Counted from the first letter of the stretch, positions 9,087 to 17,942 are shown. The stretch: DNA of 64,000 nt from Pseudopedobacter beijingensis (GCF_042678145.1 NZ_JBHUDG010000004.1:248001-312000); one strand, 5' to 3'. Notes: a model not told the origin generated them from the sequence alone. Program-made: numbers and translations.

Positions 9087-9099
9087 TTCTACATGAGGT
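9076..9099. terminator. Palindrome containing both convergent stop codons
   Basis: ACCTCATGTA (9076-9085) and TACATGAGGT (9090-9099) form a perfect 10-bp stem with a 4-nt loop, followed on the plus strand by a T-rich run. The TAG of the PRTase gene (9084-9086) and the TAG of aroK (9091-9089) both lie in it. Because of the symmetry both proteins end in Leu-Met. Confidence 0.7.
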
Positions 9100-9601
9100 T
9101 TTCTTTTTCCAAAGCGGCAATAACATCGTCAGGTGTTAAATCTACGCCATCAAGTTTTATTCTGGCCTGTTCATAAAAAGGCCTTCGTTCTTTTAGTTTT
9201 TCTTTAATAAATTCCAACAGTTCTTCCTTAGACTTCCCTTTAATCAATGGTCTTTCGGTTTTTGCAGCAATTAAGCGATCTGCCAATACTTTTTCTGGTG
9301 GATCAATAAAAATGGTAATACCGTTATTATTCATCCATTCCATATTGTCGAAAAAGCAGGGTGCGCCGCCGCCTGTAGAAACAATAGCATCTTCTGCTAT
9401 GGCAGATTGTTGTAATGTGTCACGCTCTATTTCCCTGAAATGATTTTCGCCTTTTTGCACAAAAATATCAGGAATAGATGCCTGTTGTGTGGTTTCTATC
9501 AAAACGTCCAGATCTATAAAAGGACGGTTTAGTTTTGCAGACAGCTTTTTCCCCATTCGGGTTTTTCCGCAGCCCATATATCCAACTAAAAATATTTTCA
9601 T
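9089..9601 (-). CDS. aroK: Shikimate kinase
   Basis: 170 aa from the ATG at 9601; upstream in-frame codons do not belong to the family. It phosphorylates shikimate in the chorismate pathway. Walker A is GYMGCGKTRMGK (8-19), the shikimate site is DLDVLIE, the GGG motif is in STGGGAP, and the lid is ERPLIKG. It is convergent with the PRTase gene. The DoxX-type gene lies 91 nt upstream on the same strand. Confidence 0.94.
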   Translation of the reverse strand: MKIFLVGYMGCGKTRMGKKLSAKLNRPFIDLDVLIETTQQASIPDIFVQKGENHFREIERDTLQQSAIAEDAIVSTGGGAPCFFDNMEWMNNNGITIFIDPPEKVLADRLIAAKTERPLIKGKSKEELLEFIKEKLKERRPFYEQARIKLDGVDLTPDDVIAALEKENLM

Positions 9602-9692
9602 TCGTTTAAGTTTTAAAATCCAGTATATCCTTATAAAAATGGTTTTCAGGCTTTGAAACATCCATAATAACAATACATAAAAGTTTTACAAC

Positions 9693-10853
9693 CTATTTTC
9701 CAAGATAACCATTCTCTAACTCTTCATAAGAAGGAAGGTCGCTTGAAGGCCATTTTTTAATAATTACACCATTCTTCATTAAAATAAGTCCCGGGTTAGA
9801 TCTGACCATACTTTTTAAGGGAACGGCATCAGCATAAAAAATCTCAAACATCAATTTGTTTTCTTTGGCTAGTTTATCTGCATCCTGTGCCGAATTTGAT
9901 GTTAACAGTACCGTTCTGGTATTGTAGTTTTTTGCCGTATTGATAGCTAATGTGTTAATGGTTTGGATAGCGCTCTCATTTGCTTTGTCGAGCTTCCAGC
10001 CCACCGCTATCAGATTATAATAAGGGTTTTCTATAATTTCATGCGTATAACTTACCCCTTGTGAATCAAAAATGTTAAGGTCTTTGATTTTTGGTTGGTA
10101 ACCTGCTTTTACTAATACCGGATCAGATGAAGATATAAATTCCCAGTCTGGGTTCTCGTAGATTTTGGTGGCAAGATATTCCTTGTCGTTAATCTTTTTC
10201 TCTTCACCTGTAGATTTACTTTTTAGCGTATATATAATCTCATACTCGTCTTGTGGTGCGCCTTCGGGAATCTTCATAGATTCGGGAATATTTGCCCCCT
10301 CTTTATAGGGAAGAAAATCTATAATCGGTAAATAGTAATAAGTATAAAGTCCAAAAGCTAAGGGTAATAGAAAAGATATCCACGTTAAAAATTTGTTGTG
10401 TTTTTGAGATACGCCCCGCTGACGTTCTTTAACAAATAAATAAGTGATAAGTACTAAAAGTACAAGGTCTTTTGCAAAAGATTGCCATGGTGTTAACGGA
10501 ATGGCATCGCCAAAGCACCCACAACTTTTAACCACATCAAATGCAGCAGAATAAAAGGTTAAAAAGGTAAAGAAAATAACCAGTGCCAGTAATCCGGTGT
10601 TTACATTTTTTTTAGATATGCCTAACAGAAGCAAAATCCCTAAAGAAACTTCCAGTGTACAAATAAAGATAGAGAAAAATACAGCTAAGGGACTAAGTGC
10701 TACCACATGAAAAACTTCGAAATATTCTTCGAGTTTGTAAGAAAAACCAAGTGGATCGTTTAATTTAATAAGTCCTGAAAAAATGAAAAGTAAGCCAACA
10801 AAAAATCTTACAATCCATTCTAAAGTTGATGCGCTTTTTCTCGATCTAATCAT
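9693..10853 (-). CDS. DoxX/MauE-type membrane protein with thioredoxin-like C-terminus
   Basis: 386 aa. The N-terminal ~155 residues hold four to five membrane helices (VRFFVGLLFIFSGLIKL, LAVFFSIFICTLEVSLGILLLLG and others) with the redox-like motif SCGCFGD. Another helix near 158-178 leads into a ~200-residue extracytoplasmic domain that looks thioredoxin-like but has no CxxC. This layout matches the BT_3928-type family of Bacteroidota. The ATG at 10853 lies 2 nt after the upstream gene's stop codon, so the two are coupled. The role is probably in cell-envelope redox chemistry; the substrate is unknown. Confidence 0.75.
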   Translation of the reverse strand: MIRSRKSASTLEWIVRFFVGLLFIFSGLIKLNDPLGFSYKLEEYFEVFHVVALSPLAVFFSIFICTLEVSLGILLLLGISKKNVNTGLLALVIFFTFLTFYSAAFDVVKSCGCFGDAIPLTPWQSFAKDLVLLVLITYLFVKERQRGVSQKHNKFLTWISFLLPLAFGLYTYYYLPIIDFLPYKEGANIPESMKIPEGAPQDEYEIIYTLKSKSTGEEKKINDKEYLATKIYENPDWEFISSSDPVLVKAGYQPKIKDLNIFDSQGVSYTHEIIENPYYNLIAVGWKLDKANESAIQTINTLAINTAKNYNTRTVLLTSNSAQDADKLAKENKLMFEIFYADAVPLKSMVRSNPGLILMKNGVIIKKWPSSDLPSYEELENGYLGK

Positions 10854-10855
10854 TG

Positions 10856-11401
10856 TCAATCCGCTAAACCTAATTTAATTAATGCAAAAACAGCGTAGTT
10901 TAACATGTCCTGATAATTCGCCTTTACACCTTCCGAAGCAATGGTTAGTCCGGCATTATCTTCAATTTGTTTCACTCTGAGGATTTTTTGAAGAATGAGG
11001 TCGGTTAACGAGCTAATTCTCATTTCTCGCCAGGCTTCTCCATAATCATGGTTTTTGGCAAACATCAAGTCTTTGGTCTCCTGTACCCTTTTGTCAAATT
11101 CCGTGTCAACAAAAGAAGGATCAAGTTCTGTGCCGATTTGCTGGTCCAGTTCAAGTTGTAGGATTGCCATTACACAATAATTGATAATACCAATGTATTC
11201 TCCCTTAACATCATCGCCAACTTTACTGACTTTTTTTTCTTCAAGGGTACGGATGCGCTGTGCTTTAATAAATATCTGATCGGTTAATGAACTGGGTCTT
11301 AAAATTCTCCATGCAGTGCCGTAATCACGGGTTTTCTTCATGAATAAATCTTTACATATTTTTATAACCTTATCGTATTGTGCAGATGTGTCGAATGCCA
11401 A
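10856..11401 (-). CDS. DUF1599 protein, two tandem copies of the domain
   Basis: 181 aa. The protein is an internal duplication: KKTRDYGTAWRILRPSSLTD (about 22-41) corresponds to AKNHDYGEAWREMRISSLTD (about 113-132), and each copy is followed by a helix ending in INYCVMAILQLEL or LNYAVFALIKLGL. DUF1599 has also been called nucleotide-modification-associated domain 1. The start is TTG at 11401, since no ATG occurs before residue 21. It is divergent from folP and coupled to the DoxX-type gene. Confidence 0.8.
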   Translation of the reverse strand: MAFDTSAQYDKVIKICKDLFMKKTRDYGTAWRILRPSSLTDQIFIKAQRIRTLEEKKVSKVGDDVKGEYIGIINYCVMAILQLELDQQIGTELDPSFVDTEFDKRVQETKDLMFAKNHDYGEAWREMRISSLTDLILQKILRVKQIEDNAGLTIASEGVKANYQDMLNYAVFALIKLGLAD

Positions 11402-11439
11402 AGCTTTAATTATTATAGTGTTTAGAATGTAACTAATCG

Positions 11440-11447
11440 TATTTTTG
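11440..11447 (+). promoter_or_regulatory. folP promoter -7 box
   Basis: TATTTTTG matches TAnnTTTG and ends 15 nt before the folP ATG. GTTTAG at 11420-11425 is the nearest -33-like sequence, at short spacing. Confidence 0.4.
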
Positions 11448-11462
11448 ACGAATATAAATATT

Positions 11463-12332
11463 ATGGATAAAGATACATTTTTTCAGGTAAAGACAACCTT
11501 AAATGTGAAGGGGAAACTGTTGGATTTATCGAGTCCTTTGGTGATGGGGATTCTCAATATTACCCCGGATTCTTTTTATGCCGGAAGCAGGTTAGATAAA
11601 AAAGAGGAAATCCTGAAACGTGTAGAAAATTTTATTACTGAAGGGGTAGATGTGATAGATATAGGAGCCTATTCTTCGCGTCCCGGAGCAGAAGATGTAT
11701 CGGCTCAAGAGGAAATGGGTAGGTTGTTGCCGGTGATAACAGCTATAAAAGAAAGCTTCCCGGAAACTATTTTGTCTGTAGATACTTTTAGAGGAAGTGT
11801 GGCGGAGGCGGCTATAGGAGCGGGAGCGCATATTATCAATGATATTTCGGGAGGAGAGTTAGATGATGAAATGTTTGCTACAGTAGCAAAATTGCAGGTC
11901 CCTTATGTTTTGATGCACATGAAAGGAACCCCTAAAAACATGACCTCTTTAACTCAATACGATGATTTGTTTGGAGAATTGATGGAATATTTCTCTAGTA
12001 AGATCAATCATTTAAAAGCTTTAGGTGTTAAAGATATTATTTTGGATCCCGGTTTTGGCTTTGCTAAAAATACAGAACAGAATTATTATTTGCTTTCCAG
12101 AATTAATGAGATGCGTATATTGGGGGGTCCTGTTTTGGTGGGAATATCCCGCAAGACTATGATATGGAAAACTTTGGGTATTAAACCCGAAGAGGCCCTA
12201 AACGGTACAACGGTTCTTAACGTACTTGCTTTACAAAATGGAGCTTCAATTTTAAGAGTACATGATGTGATGCAGGCAAAAGAATGTATAAAACTGTTGG
12301 AGGTGTATAATAGAAACAAAGATTTTTTATAA
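11463..12332 (+). CDS. folP: Dihydropteroate synthase
   Basis: 289 aa. It joins p-aminobenzoate to the pterin pyrophosphate in folate synthesis. Signature motifs are MGILNITPDSFYAGSR, DIGAYSSRPGAE, SVDTFRG, INDISGG, LMHMKG, DPGFGFAKN and GISRKTM. The ATG at 11463 is chosen over a TTG at 11445, which overlaps the -7 box. cdaA follows after 40 nt in the same direction, an arrangement common in Bacteroidota. Confidence 0.96.
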   Translation: MDKDTFFQVKTTLNVKGKLLDLSSPLVMGILNITPDSFYAGSRLDKKEEILKRVENFITEGVDVIDIGAYSSRPGAEDVSAQEEMGRLLPVITAIKESFPETILSVDTFRGSVAEAAIGAGAHIINDISGGELDDEMFATVAKLQVPYVLMHMKGTPKNMTSLTQYDDLFGELMEYFSSKINHLKALGVKDIILDPGFGFAKNTEQNYYLLSRINEMRILGGPVLVGISRKTMIWKTLGIKPEEALNGTTVLNVLALQNGASILRVHDVMQAKECIKLLEVYNRNKDFL

Positions 12333-12372
12333 ATTGAACCACGGCATTCTGCCCGAAATAATATAAGTCGAC

Positions 12373-13164
12373 ATGGAGTTTCTGGACTTTAGCTTTTTGA
12401 AAATGACGGTTATCGATGTAGTCGATATCCTGTTGGTAGCTATTATTATTTATTATATCTACAATCTTATACGGGGAACCATTGCAGTAAATATATTTAT
12501 TGGTTTTATTCTTATTTACGTTCTTTATTTTGTGGCCAGCAAAATGTTGCACATGAAATTGCTATCGGGCATACTCAATAGCTTTGTTAGTGTGGGCTTG
12601 ATAGCACTGATTATTGTTTTTCAGCAAGAATTCAGGCGTTTTTTGCTATCTATTGGTAAAAACATATCCTTAAGAAATAAGTTGTGGATGAAACTGGTGT
12701 TTGGGAAAGAGGAAGTAGAAAAAAATAACCTGGCAAAGATTAAGCCTATTATAGATGCCTGTAAAAGTATGAAACAGACAAGAACGGGTGCATTAATTGT
12801 TTTTTCTAAATATTTTGATCAGGATGTTTTTGGTAATACAGGTGAGTTTGTTGATGCCCGAATTTCTAAACGGCTTATAGAAAGTATTTTTCAGAAACAT
12901 AGCCCTATACATGATGGCGCTGTGGTGATTGCAGAAAATCGTATTAAAACCGCAGGATGCATTTTGCCTTTAACGGAAAATGATAAACTACCTCCTCAAT
13001 TTGGGTTAAGACACCGGGCTGGAATAGGTATTACAGAAACCAGCGAGTGTACGGCATTAATTGTATCTGAAGAAACGGGCGAAATTTCTTATGCACAACA
13101 AGGTAAGGTGAAAATGAATATTAGTTTTACCGAATTGGAACGTTTGTTGAATAAAGATTTTTAA
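12373..13164 (+). CDS. cdaA: Diadenylate cyclase, c-di-AMP synthase
   Basis: 263 aa. It makes the second messenger c-di-AMP from two ATP. Three N-terminal membrane helices (about 15-90) anchor it. The DAC domain carries the DGA motif (HDGAVVI, residues 181-183) and the RHR motif (LRHRAGIG, 213-215). It is co-directional with folP. No glmM or cdaR-like partner is adjacent, unlike in Firmicutes. Confidence 0.94.
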   Translation: MEFLDFSFLKMTVIDVVDILLVAIIIYYIYNLIRGTIAVNIFIGFILIYVLYFVASKMLHMKLLSGILNSFVSVGLIALIIVFQQEFRRFLLSIGKNISLRNKLWMKLVFGKEEVEKNNLAKIKPIIDACKSMKQTRTGALIVFSKYFDQDVFGNTGEFVDARISKRLIESIFQKHSPIHDGAVVIAENRIKTAGCILPLTENDKLPPQFGLRHRAGIGITETSECTALIVSEETGEISYAQQGKVKMNISFTELERLLNKDF

Positions 13165-13175
13165 AAATTAGTGCT

Positions 13176-13433
13176 ATGAGCAGATTCACTATTCCGAATC
13201 AGATTATATACGTTTGCACAGGCAGCAAATGTGGTAAAAAAGGTGGAAAAGATTGCTACAAAGAGTTGAAATCCTATATTAAGAATAATAAGATGAAGAG
13301 AGATACTGAAGTGATTAGGATTGAGTGTAGTGATAGATGTAAGTTTGCACCGGTTTTAAACTTTCAGCCACAGAATATATGGTTAAAAGAATATTCAGAA
13401 AAAGAAGTAATTAGGCTATTAGAAAAGCTTTAG
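13176..13433 (+). CDS. Thioredoxin-like [2Fe-2S] ferredoxin domain protein
   Basis: 85 aa. It has four cysteines in the pattern of thioredoxin-fold ferredoxins: CTGSKCGKKGGKDC in the first half and CSDRC in the second. The size equals the single domain. It starts 11 nt after cdaA and probably shares its transcript. The electron partner is unknown. A strong hairpin follows. Confidence 0.8.
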   Translation: MSRFTIPNQIIYVCTGSKCGKKGGKDCYKELKSYIKNNKMKRDTEVIRIECSDRCKFAPVLNFQPQNIWLKEYSEKEVIRLLEKL

Positions 13434-13507
13434 GGAAGTGATTCGAGTCTAGTGTGGCTTTTATACTTCCAACAGCGTTTTGCTCTAAGGAAGAAAAATA
13501 GCCTTTA

Positions 13508-13538
13508 AAAAAATCCTTACCTTAAATAAGGATTTTTT
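13508..13538. terminator. Bidirectional intrinsic terminator
   Basis: AAAAAATCCTTA (13508-13519) and TAAGGATTTTTT (13527-13538) form a perfect 12-bp stem with a 7-nt loop, with T-runs on both strands. It lies between the ferredoxin-like gene and the convergent IscA-type gene. Confidence 0.85.
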
Positions 13539-13569
13539 AAAGAAATTATTTGTACCTTTTATAGCTCTG

Positions 13570-13923
13570 TTAAACCGAGAAGCTGGTTCCGCACCCGCAA
13601 GTACTGGAAGCATTGGGGTTGTTAAAAACAAAACCTCTGGCATTTAAACCTTGTTGGAAATCAATTTCCATACCGGCTAAATATAAACCATGTGCTTTAT
13701 GCATGAAAACCCTTATTCCATCAATATTGTACTCACTGTCTCCCTCTTTTATCTGGTCAAAACCTAAAACATAGTTCATTCCAGAACATCCGCCACCCTC
13801 AACACCTACGCGTAAGCCGAAGTCAGCACCCAGTTCTTGTTGAGATATTAACTTTTTTACTTCGTTTTTAGCACCATCTGTTAAGGTAACAGGGGCTACA
13901 CTTGCTGCAGTTTCTGTACTCAT
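13570..13923 (-). CDS. IscA/SufA/ErpA-type iron-sulfur cluster carrier
   Basis: 117 aa A-type carrier that delivers Fe-S clusters to apoproteins. The three conserved cysteines are in GGGCSGMNY and in STCGCG near the C-terminus. The N-terminal ~12 residues are an Ala/Thr/Val tail. No suf or isc genes are adjacent, so which A-type protein it equals cannot be decided. A -7 box lies upstream on the minus strand. Confidence 0.92.
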   Translation of the reverse strand: MSTETAASVAPVTLTDGAKNEVKKLISQQELGADFGLRVGVEGGGCSGMNYVLGFDQIKEGDSEYNIDGIRVFMHKAHGLYLAGMEIDFQQGLNARGFVFNNPNASSTCGCGTSFSV

Positions 13924-13944
13924 AAGTTTTCAATAAATTTACTT

Positions 13945-13952
13945 CAAATATA
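13945..13952 (-). promoter_or_regulatory. Promoter -7 box of the A-type carrier gene
   Basis: The minus strand reads TATATTTG from 13952 to 13945. A TTTG (minus strand, 13979-13976) lies 23 nt upstream, slightly longer than the usual 19. Confidence 0.4.
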
Positions 13953-14015
13953 AGTTAAAATGCAGATGTTTGTTTCAAAGAAAACTCAATTTTACTATCA
14001 TCTTACAAAATTTAT

Positions 14016-14543
14016 ATGGACATAACCTCTTTACTATACGATATACTTAAACTGGTAATTGCGGGTGTTATTCTGCTATTTGTTGCTTATTATATGTTTA
14101 AGGGATTTTTTGAAAACTATAAATATACTTCTTTGTTAGGCTATAAGAGTAACATCAACAAAGAAGTTCTGCCGTTGAAGTTACAAGCCCTGGAACGTAT
14201 GACATTGTTTATAGAAAGGATAAACCCAACAAATTTGATGATGCGATTGCACACAACCGGCCAAAGCGCTGGTGAATTACAGATGAGAGCACTTGAAGAG
14301 ATTAGGGAAGAATATCAGCATAATGTAACACAGCAATTGTATCTGTCGACAGACACGTGGTCTATAATCAAAAGGGTAAAAGAAGATACCATTATGTTGA
14401 TTAACACCAGTAAAAACGAGTTGCCTGCTGATGCCAGTGCCGTAGCATTAAGTAAAGTGGTGTTTGCTAAATTATCAGCTTTGGAAAGCGATCCTTATGA
14501 GCTGGCTTTGATGACTGTGAGAAGTCAGTTGCAAAATTTATAA
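14016..14543 (+). CDS. Conserved Bacteroidota membrane-anchored protein, unknown function
   Basis: 175 aa. One N-terminal membrane helix (about 11-30: LKLVIAGVILLFVAYYMF) is followed by a helical cytoplasmic part with the conserved run PLKLQALERMTLFIERINPTN and REEYQHNVTQQLYLS. I recognise it as a recurrent uncharacterised Bacteroidota protein without enzymatic motifs. It lies 12 nt before the 5'-nucleotidase pair. Confidence 0.7.
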   Translation: MDITSLLYDILKLVIAGVILLFVAYYMFKGFFENYKYTSLLGYKSNINKEVLPLKLQALERMTLFIERINPTNLMMRLHTTGQSAGELQMRALEEIREEYQHNVTQQLYLSTDTWSIIKRVKEDTIMLINTSKNELPADASAVALSKVVFAKLSALESDPYELALMTVRSQLQNL

Positions 14544-14555
14544 TCATTTTCTTAT

Positions 14556-15308
14556 ATGAGTAAAAAATTGATGAAAGGTTTGTGTTATGTAATGTTGGCA
14601 TTGGGGCTACAGGCGTGTAGTCCAAAATATTATGTATCTAAACCTCAGTCACAGCAATATCTGATTACAAAAGACTTGTCTCAGGATTCCGTATTGTTAG
14701 CTTATTACAATCCCTATAAGAAACAAATGGATTCGATTATGAATGAGATTGTAGTGGTTTCGGAAAAGGAGATATCAAAGGATAAACCAGAAGGGCTACT
14801 GAATGATTTTTTTGCTGATGCTATAGCTGACGCAGCTAAAGATAAAGGGATTATTTTTGATATAGCTTTTTCAAATTATGGAGGGTTACGAACATCTATT
14901 CCGAAAGGAGAGGTTCCTTTATCTAAAATATTTGAATTGATGCCTTTTGAAAATGCTCTGGTTTGTGTGAAATTCTCAGGAAAGGATATGCCGGCTTTTT
15001 TTGATTTTTTAGCAAAATCTGGAGGAGATGCCTTGTCAGGAGCCAGATTTAAGATTGACCGGGCTTCTGGAAAAGCTGTAGATGTGCTTATAAATGGTAA
15101 ACCTATAGATGTTGATAAAGAATATATTGTTTTAACCTCAGATTATATGGCTAATGGTGGAGATGGGGGTGCTATTTTTCAGAAATCTAAAGAAATCATA
15201 GATCAGAACTTTCTCTTAAGAGATGCGCTAATCTATTATGTGCGGAAACAAAATAAACAAGGGAAAACACTAAATCCGATACTTGATGGAAGAATTAGTT
15301 ATAGATAG
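14556..15308 (+). CDS. 5'-nucleotidase C-terminal (substrate-binding) domain as a separate lipoprotein
   Basis: 250 aa with lipobox LQAC (Cys21). The mature part is the UshA-like C-terminal domain, including SNYGGLRTSIPKGEVPLSKIFELMPFEN split over residues ~105-132 and the late motif SDYMANGGDGG. In classical 5'-nucleotidases this domain follows the metallophosphatase on one chain; here it is its own gene and comes first. The next gene encodes the metallophosphatase and overlaps it by 23 nt, so the two halves should be made together and act as one periplasmic enzyme. Confidence 0.88.
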   Translation: MSKKLMKGLCYVMLALGLQACSPKYYVSKPQSQQYLITKDLSQDSVLLAYYNPYKKQMDSIMNEIVVVSEKEISKDKPEGLLNDFFADAIADAAKDKGIIFDIAFSNYGGLRTSIPKGEVPLSKIFELMPFENALVCVKFSGKDMPAFFDFLAKSGGDALSGARFKIDRASGKAVDVLINGKPIDVDKEYIVLTSDYMANGGDGGAIFQKSKEIIDQNFLLRDALIYYVRKQNKQGKTLNPILDGRISYR

Positions 15309-16233
15309 AAGGAAATTTATAAAATCCGTCTCGGCAGGAAGCGCTCTTTTGGCGTTAGGGTTTAAGCCCGAAAGCTTATTCGCAAAAGATGATTTTGTAA
15401 AGATTACCATTTTGCATACCAATGATGTGCATAGCAGAATAGACCCTTTTCCTATGGATGGCAGCCGAAATCAGGGAAGAGGAGGTGTAGCGCCTCGAGC
15501 AGCTTTGATTAAACAAATCAGAAAGGAAGAGCAAAACGTTTTTTTATTTGATGCAGGGGATATATTTCAGGGGACACCTTATTTTAATTATTGGGGAGGA
15601 GAGCTGGAGATAAAAATGATGAGTATGATGGGATATGATGCAGGAATTATGGGAAACCATGACTTTGATAATGGTGTTGGTGGTTTTGCTAAACAATTGC
15701 CACATGCCAATTTCCCAATCATTAACTCTAATTATGATTTCTCGGAAACAGAACTGGATAAAAAGACAATTCCTTATAAGATATATATAAAGGATGGAGT
15801 AAAGGTAGGTGTTTATGGCATAGGGATAGATTTTGAGGGGTTAGTTAATAAAAGAGAGTATGGTAACTCTAAATATATAGATGCGCTTGGAAAAGCTTTG
15901 GAAATGGAAAAACAGCTAAAGCTTAATCATAAATGTAATCTGGTAGTTTGTTTATCACATTTAGGTTATAAGTATAAAGGGAATAAGATAAGCGATGTTG
16001 TTTTGGCCTCAAAAACGTATTATACCGATTTAATTATAGGAGGACACACCCATACATTTTTGCCACGACCTGATATTATACGTAATCTTTCGGGGAATGA
16101 GGTGCTGGTAAATCAAGTTGGCTTTGCCGGAATCAATTTAGGTCGGATTGACTATATTTTTAGTAGAAAAAACAATAAAAAAGTAGTATATTCATCTGCT
16201 ATAGAAGTGGTTGAGAATAATTTTAAAATATAG
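15286..16233 (+). CDS. 5'-nucleotidase metallophosphatase domain with Tat signal
   Basis: 315 aa from the ATG at 15286. The N-terminus carries a twin-arginine signal (DRRKFIKS followed by a hydrophobic stretch), so it is exported folded, as expected for a metal enzyme. Metallophosphatase motifs are HTNDVHSR, DAGDIFQGTP, MGNHDFDNG, LSHLG and GGHTHTF. The usual C-terminal nucleotide-recognition domain is absent and is encoded by the preceding overlapping gene. Confidence 0.9.
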   Translation: MEELVIDRRKFIKSVSAGSALLALGFKPESLFAKDDFVKITILHTNDVHSRIDPFPMDGSRNQGRGGVAPRAALIKQIRKEEQNVFLFDAGDIFQGTPYFNYWGGELEIKMMSMMGYDAGIMGNHDFDNGVGGFAKQLPHANFPIINSNYDFSETELDKKTIPYKIYIKDGVKVGVYGIGIDFEGLVNKREYGNSKYIDALGKALEMEKQLKLNHKCNLVVCLSHLGYKYKGNKISDVVLASKTYYTDLIIGGHTHTFLPRPDIIRNLSGNEVLVNQVGFAGINLGRIDYIFSRKNNKKVVYSSAIEVVENNFKI

Positions 16234-16329
16234 TTTTTAATGCCGATTTTTTTTTGAATATTCGAATCACGGAAATGAGCAACCCCGCAAATTTCCATCG
16301 CATTTAAAATCAGTTTATTAGGAGAAAAT

Positions 16330-17757
16330 ATGGAAAAAACTTGTGCCAGCGTTTGGGAAAGCTGTCTTCAAATTATTAAGGATAATATACCGACCCAGAG
16401 TTTTAAAACTTGGTTCGAACCTATATCACCACTTAAGCTTGAGGGGAGCATTTTAACTATACAGGTACCGAGTTTGTTTTTTTACGAGTGGTTAGAAGAG
16501 CACTATGTAGGGCTACTTAGAAAGACAATCAAGAATCAGTTAGGAGAGACGGGAAGATTAGAATATAATATTGTAGTCGAAAAATCATCGGCACAGAAAC
16601 CTTATACAACCAATATGCCTTCTAGTGGTAATGGGGCAGAAGGGAAAAATCAATCGATTCCCATGCCGGTAGCTTTAAATAAAGACATAAAGAATCCTTT
16701 TGTTATACCGGGACTTAAAAAGTTGCAGGTAGATCCTCAGCTAAATCCAAATTATACTTTTGAGAATTTTATAGAAGGAGACTGTAATCGTTTGGCAAGA
16801 TCTGCAGGATTTGCAGTAGCCGCTAAACCGGGAGGTACTTCTTTTAATCCCTTAATGATTTACGGAGGCGTAGGTTTAGGGAAAACGCATTTAGCCCAGG
16901 CAATAGGTAACGAAATTAAAGCTACTATGCCTGATAAGCTAGTGATATGTGTTTCCTGTGAAAAGTTTTGCCAGCAGTTTGTAGATTCATTAAAAAACAA
17001 TACCATTAACGATTTTGTGAATTTCTACCAGGCCATGGATGTTATTATTATGGATGACGTTCATAACTTTGCCGGAAAAGACAAGACACAGGATATATTC
17101 TTCCATATTTTTAACCACTTGCACCAATCAGGCAAGCAATTAATTATTACTTCTGACAAAGCTCCGAAAGATTTAGCGGGACTAGAGGAAAGGCTTTTGT
17201 CGAGATTTAAATGGGGTTTGTCTGCAGATTTGACCGTTCCGGATATTGAAACCCGTATGGCTATTCTGAAAAAGAAAATGTATCAGGACGGAATCGAACT
17301 GCCGGAAGATGTTATTGAATATGTAGCGCACAATATAGATAATAATGTTCGTGAGCTGGAAGGAGCGATGGTTTCTTTATTAGCGCAATCTACACTGAAC
17401 AAAAAAGAAGTTGATTTATCTTTGGCTAAACAGATGCTAAAGAACTTTATCAAAAACTCCAATAAAGAAATTTCTATGGAATACATCCAGAAATTAGTGT
17501 GTGAGTATTTTGAAGTTCCTGTAGAAATGGTGAAATCAAAAACGAGAAAAAGAGAAATTGTTCAGGCTCGTCAGATATCCATGTACCTGGCTAAAAGTCA
17601 TACCAAAACATCTTTAAAATCTATAGGTGCTTTCTTTGGAGGCAGAGATCACTCTACGGTGATATATGCTTGTCAGACAGTAGAAGATTTAATAGATACA
17701 GATAAGAAATTCAAAACCTATGTTCATGATATTCAGAAAAAACTGAAAATGAACTAA
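16330..17757 (+). CDS. dnaA: Chromosomal replication initiator DnaA
   Basis: 475 aa. Domain I covers 1-80, followed by a linker and the AAA+ domain with Walker A GGVGLGKTH (179-187) and Walker B IIMDDVH (Asp242/243). Domain IV near the C-terminus carries the DnaA signature GGRDHSTVIYACQ (437-449). A purine-rich ribosome-binding site (AGGAG) stands 5 nt before the ATG, which is unusual in this window. No dnaN or DnaA-box cluster is adjacent, so oriC is probably elsewhere. Confidence 0.98.
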   Translation: MEKTCASVWESCLQIIKDNIPTQSFKTWFEPISPLKLEGSILTIQVPSLFFYEWLEEHYVGLLRKTIKNQLGETGRLEYNIVVEKSSAQKPYTTNMPSSGNGAEGKNQSIPMPVALNKDIKNPFVIPGLKKLQVDPQLNPNYTFENFIEGDCNRLARSAGFAVAAKPGGTSFNPLMIYGGVGLGKTHLAQAIGNEIKATMPDKLVICVSCEKFCQQFVDSLKNNTINDFVNFYQAMDVIIMDDVHNFAGKDKTQDIFFHIFNHLHQSGKQLIITSDKAPKDLAGLEERLLSRFKWGLSADLTVPDIETRMAILKKKMYQDGIELPEDVIEYVAHNIDNNVRELEGAMVSLLAQSTLNKKEVDLSLAKQMLKNFIKNSNKEISMEYIQKLVCEYFEVPVEMVKSKTRKREIVQARQISMYLAKSHTKTSLKSIGAFFGGRDHSTVIYACQTVEDLIDTDKKFKTYVHDIQKKLKMN

Positions 17758-17790
17758 GACTTCTAATAATAAGTATTGCAAACAAGAAAG

Positions 17791-17925
17791 GGCCGTCTCA
17801 TAAAGTGGAATGTCATATTGAGCACTTCGACAAGCTCAGTACAGGCTTGTCGAAATATGCCTTGAATGCACTAGGCAGGCTTCGACTCCGCTCAGCCTGA
17901 CAAAAAGCACTAATTTGAGACTGCC
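17791..17925. repeat. Nested palindromic intergenic element (MITE/REP-like)
   Basis: The ends are imperfect terminal inverted repeats (GGCCGTCTCATAAAGTG at 17791 and CACTAATTTGAGACTGCC at 17908). Inside is a second inverted pair (GTCATATTGAGC / GCTCAGCCTGAC), then a perfect 10-bp pair TTCGACAAGC (17826-17835) and GCTTGTCGAA (17845-17854). Palindromes with this kind of core are scattered through many Bacteroidota genomes. It lies between convergent dnaA and the Nudix gene and may act as a terminator. Confidence 0.7.
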
Positions 17926-17942
17926 TCTTTTTGTTTTAAAGG

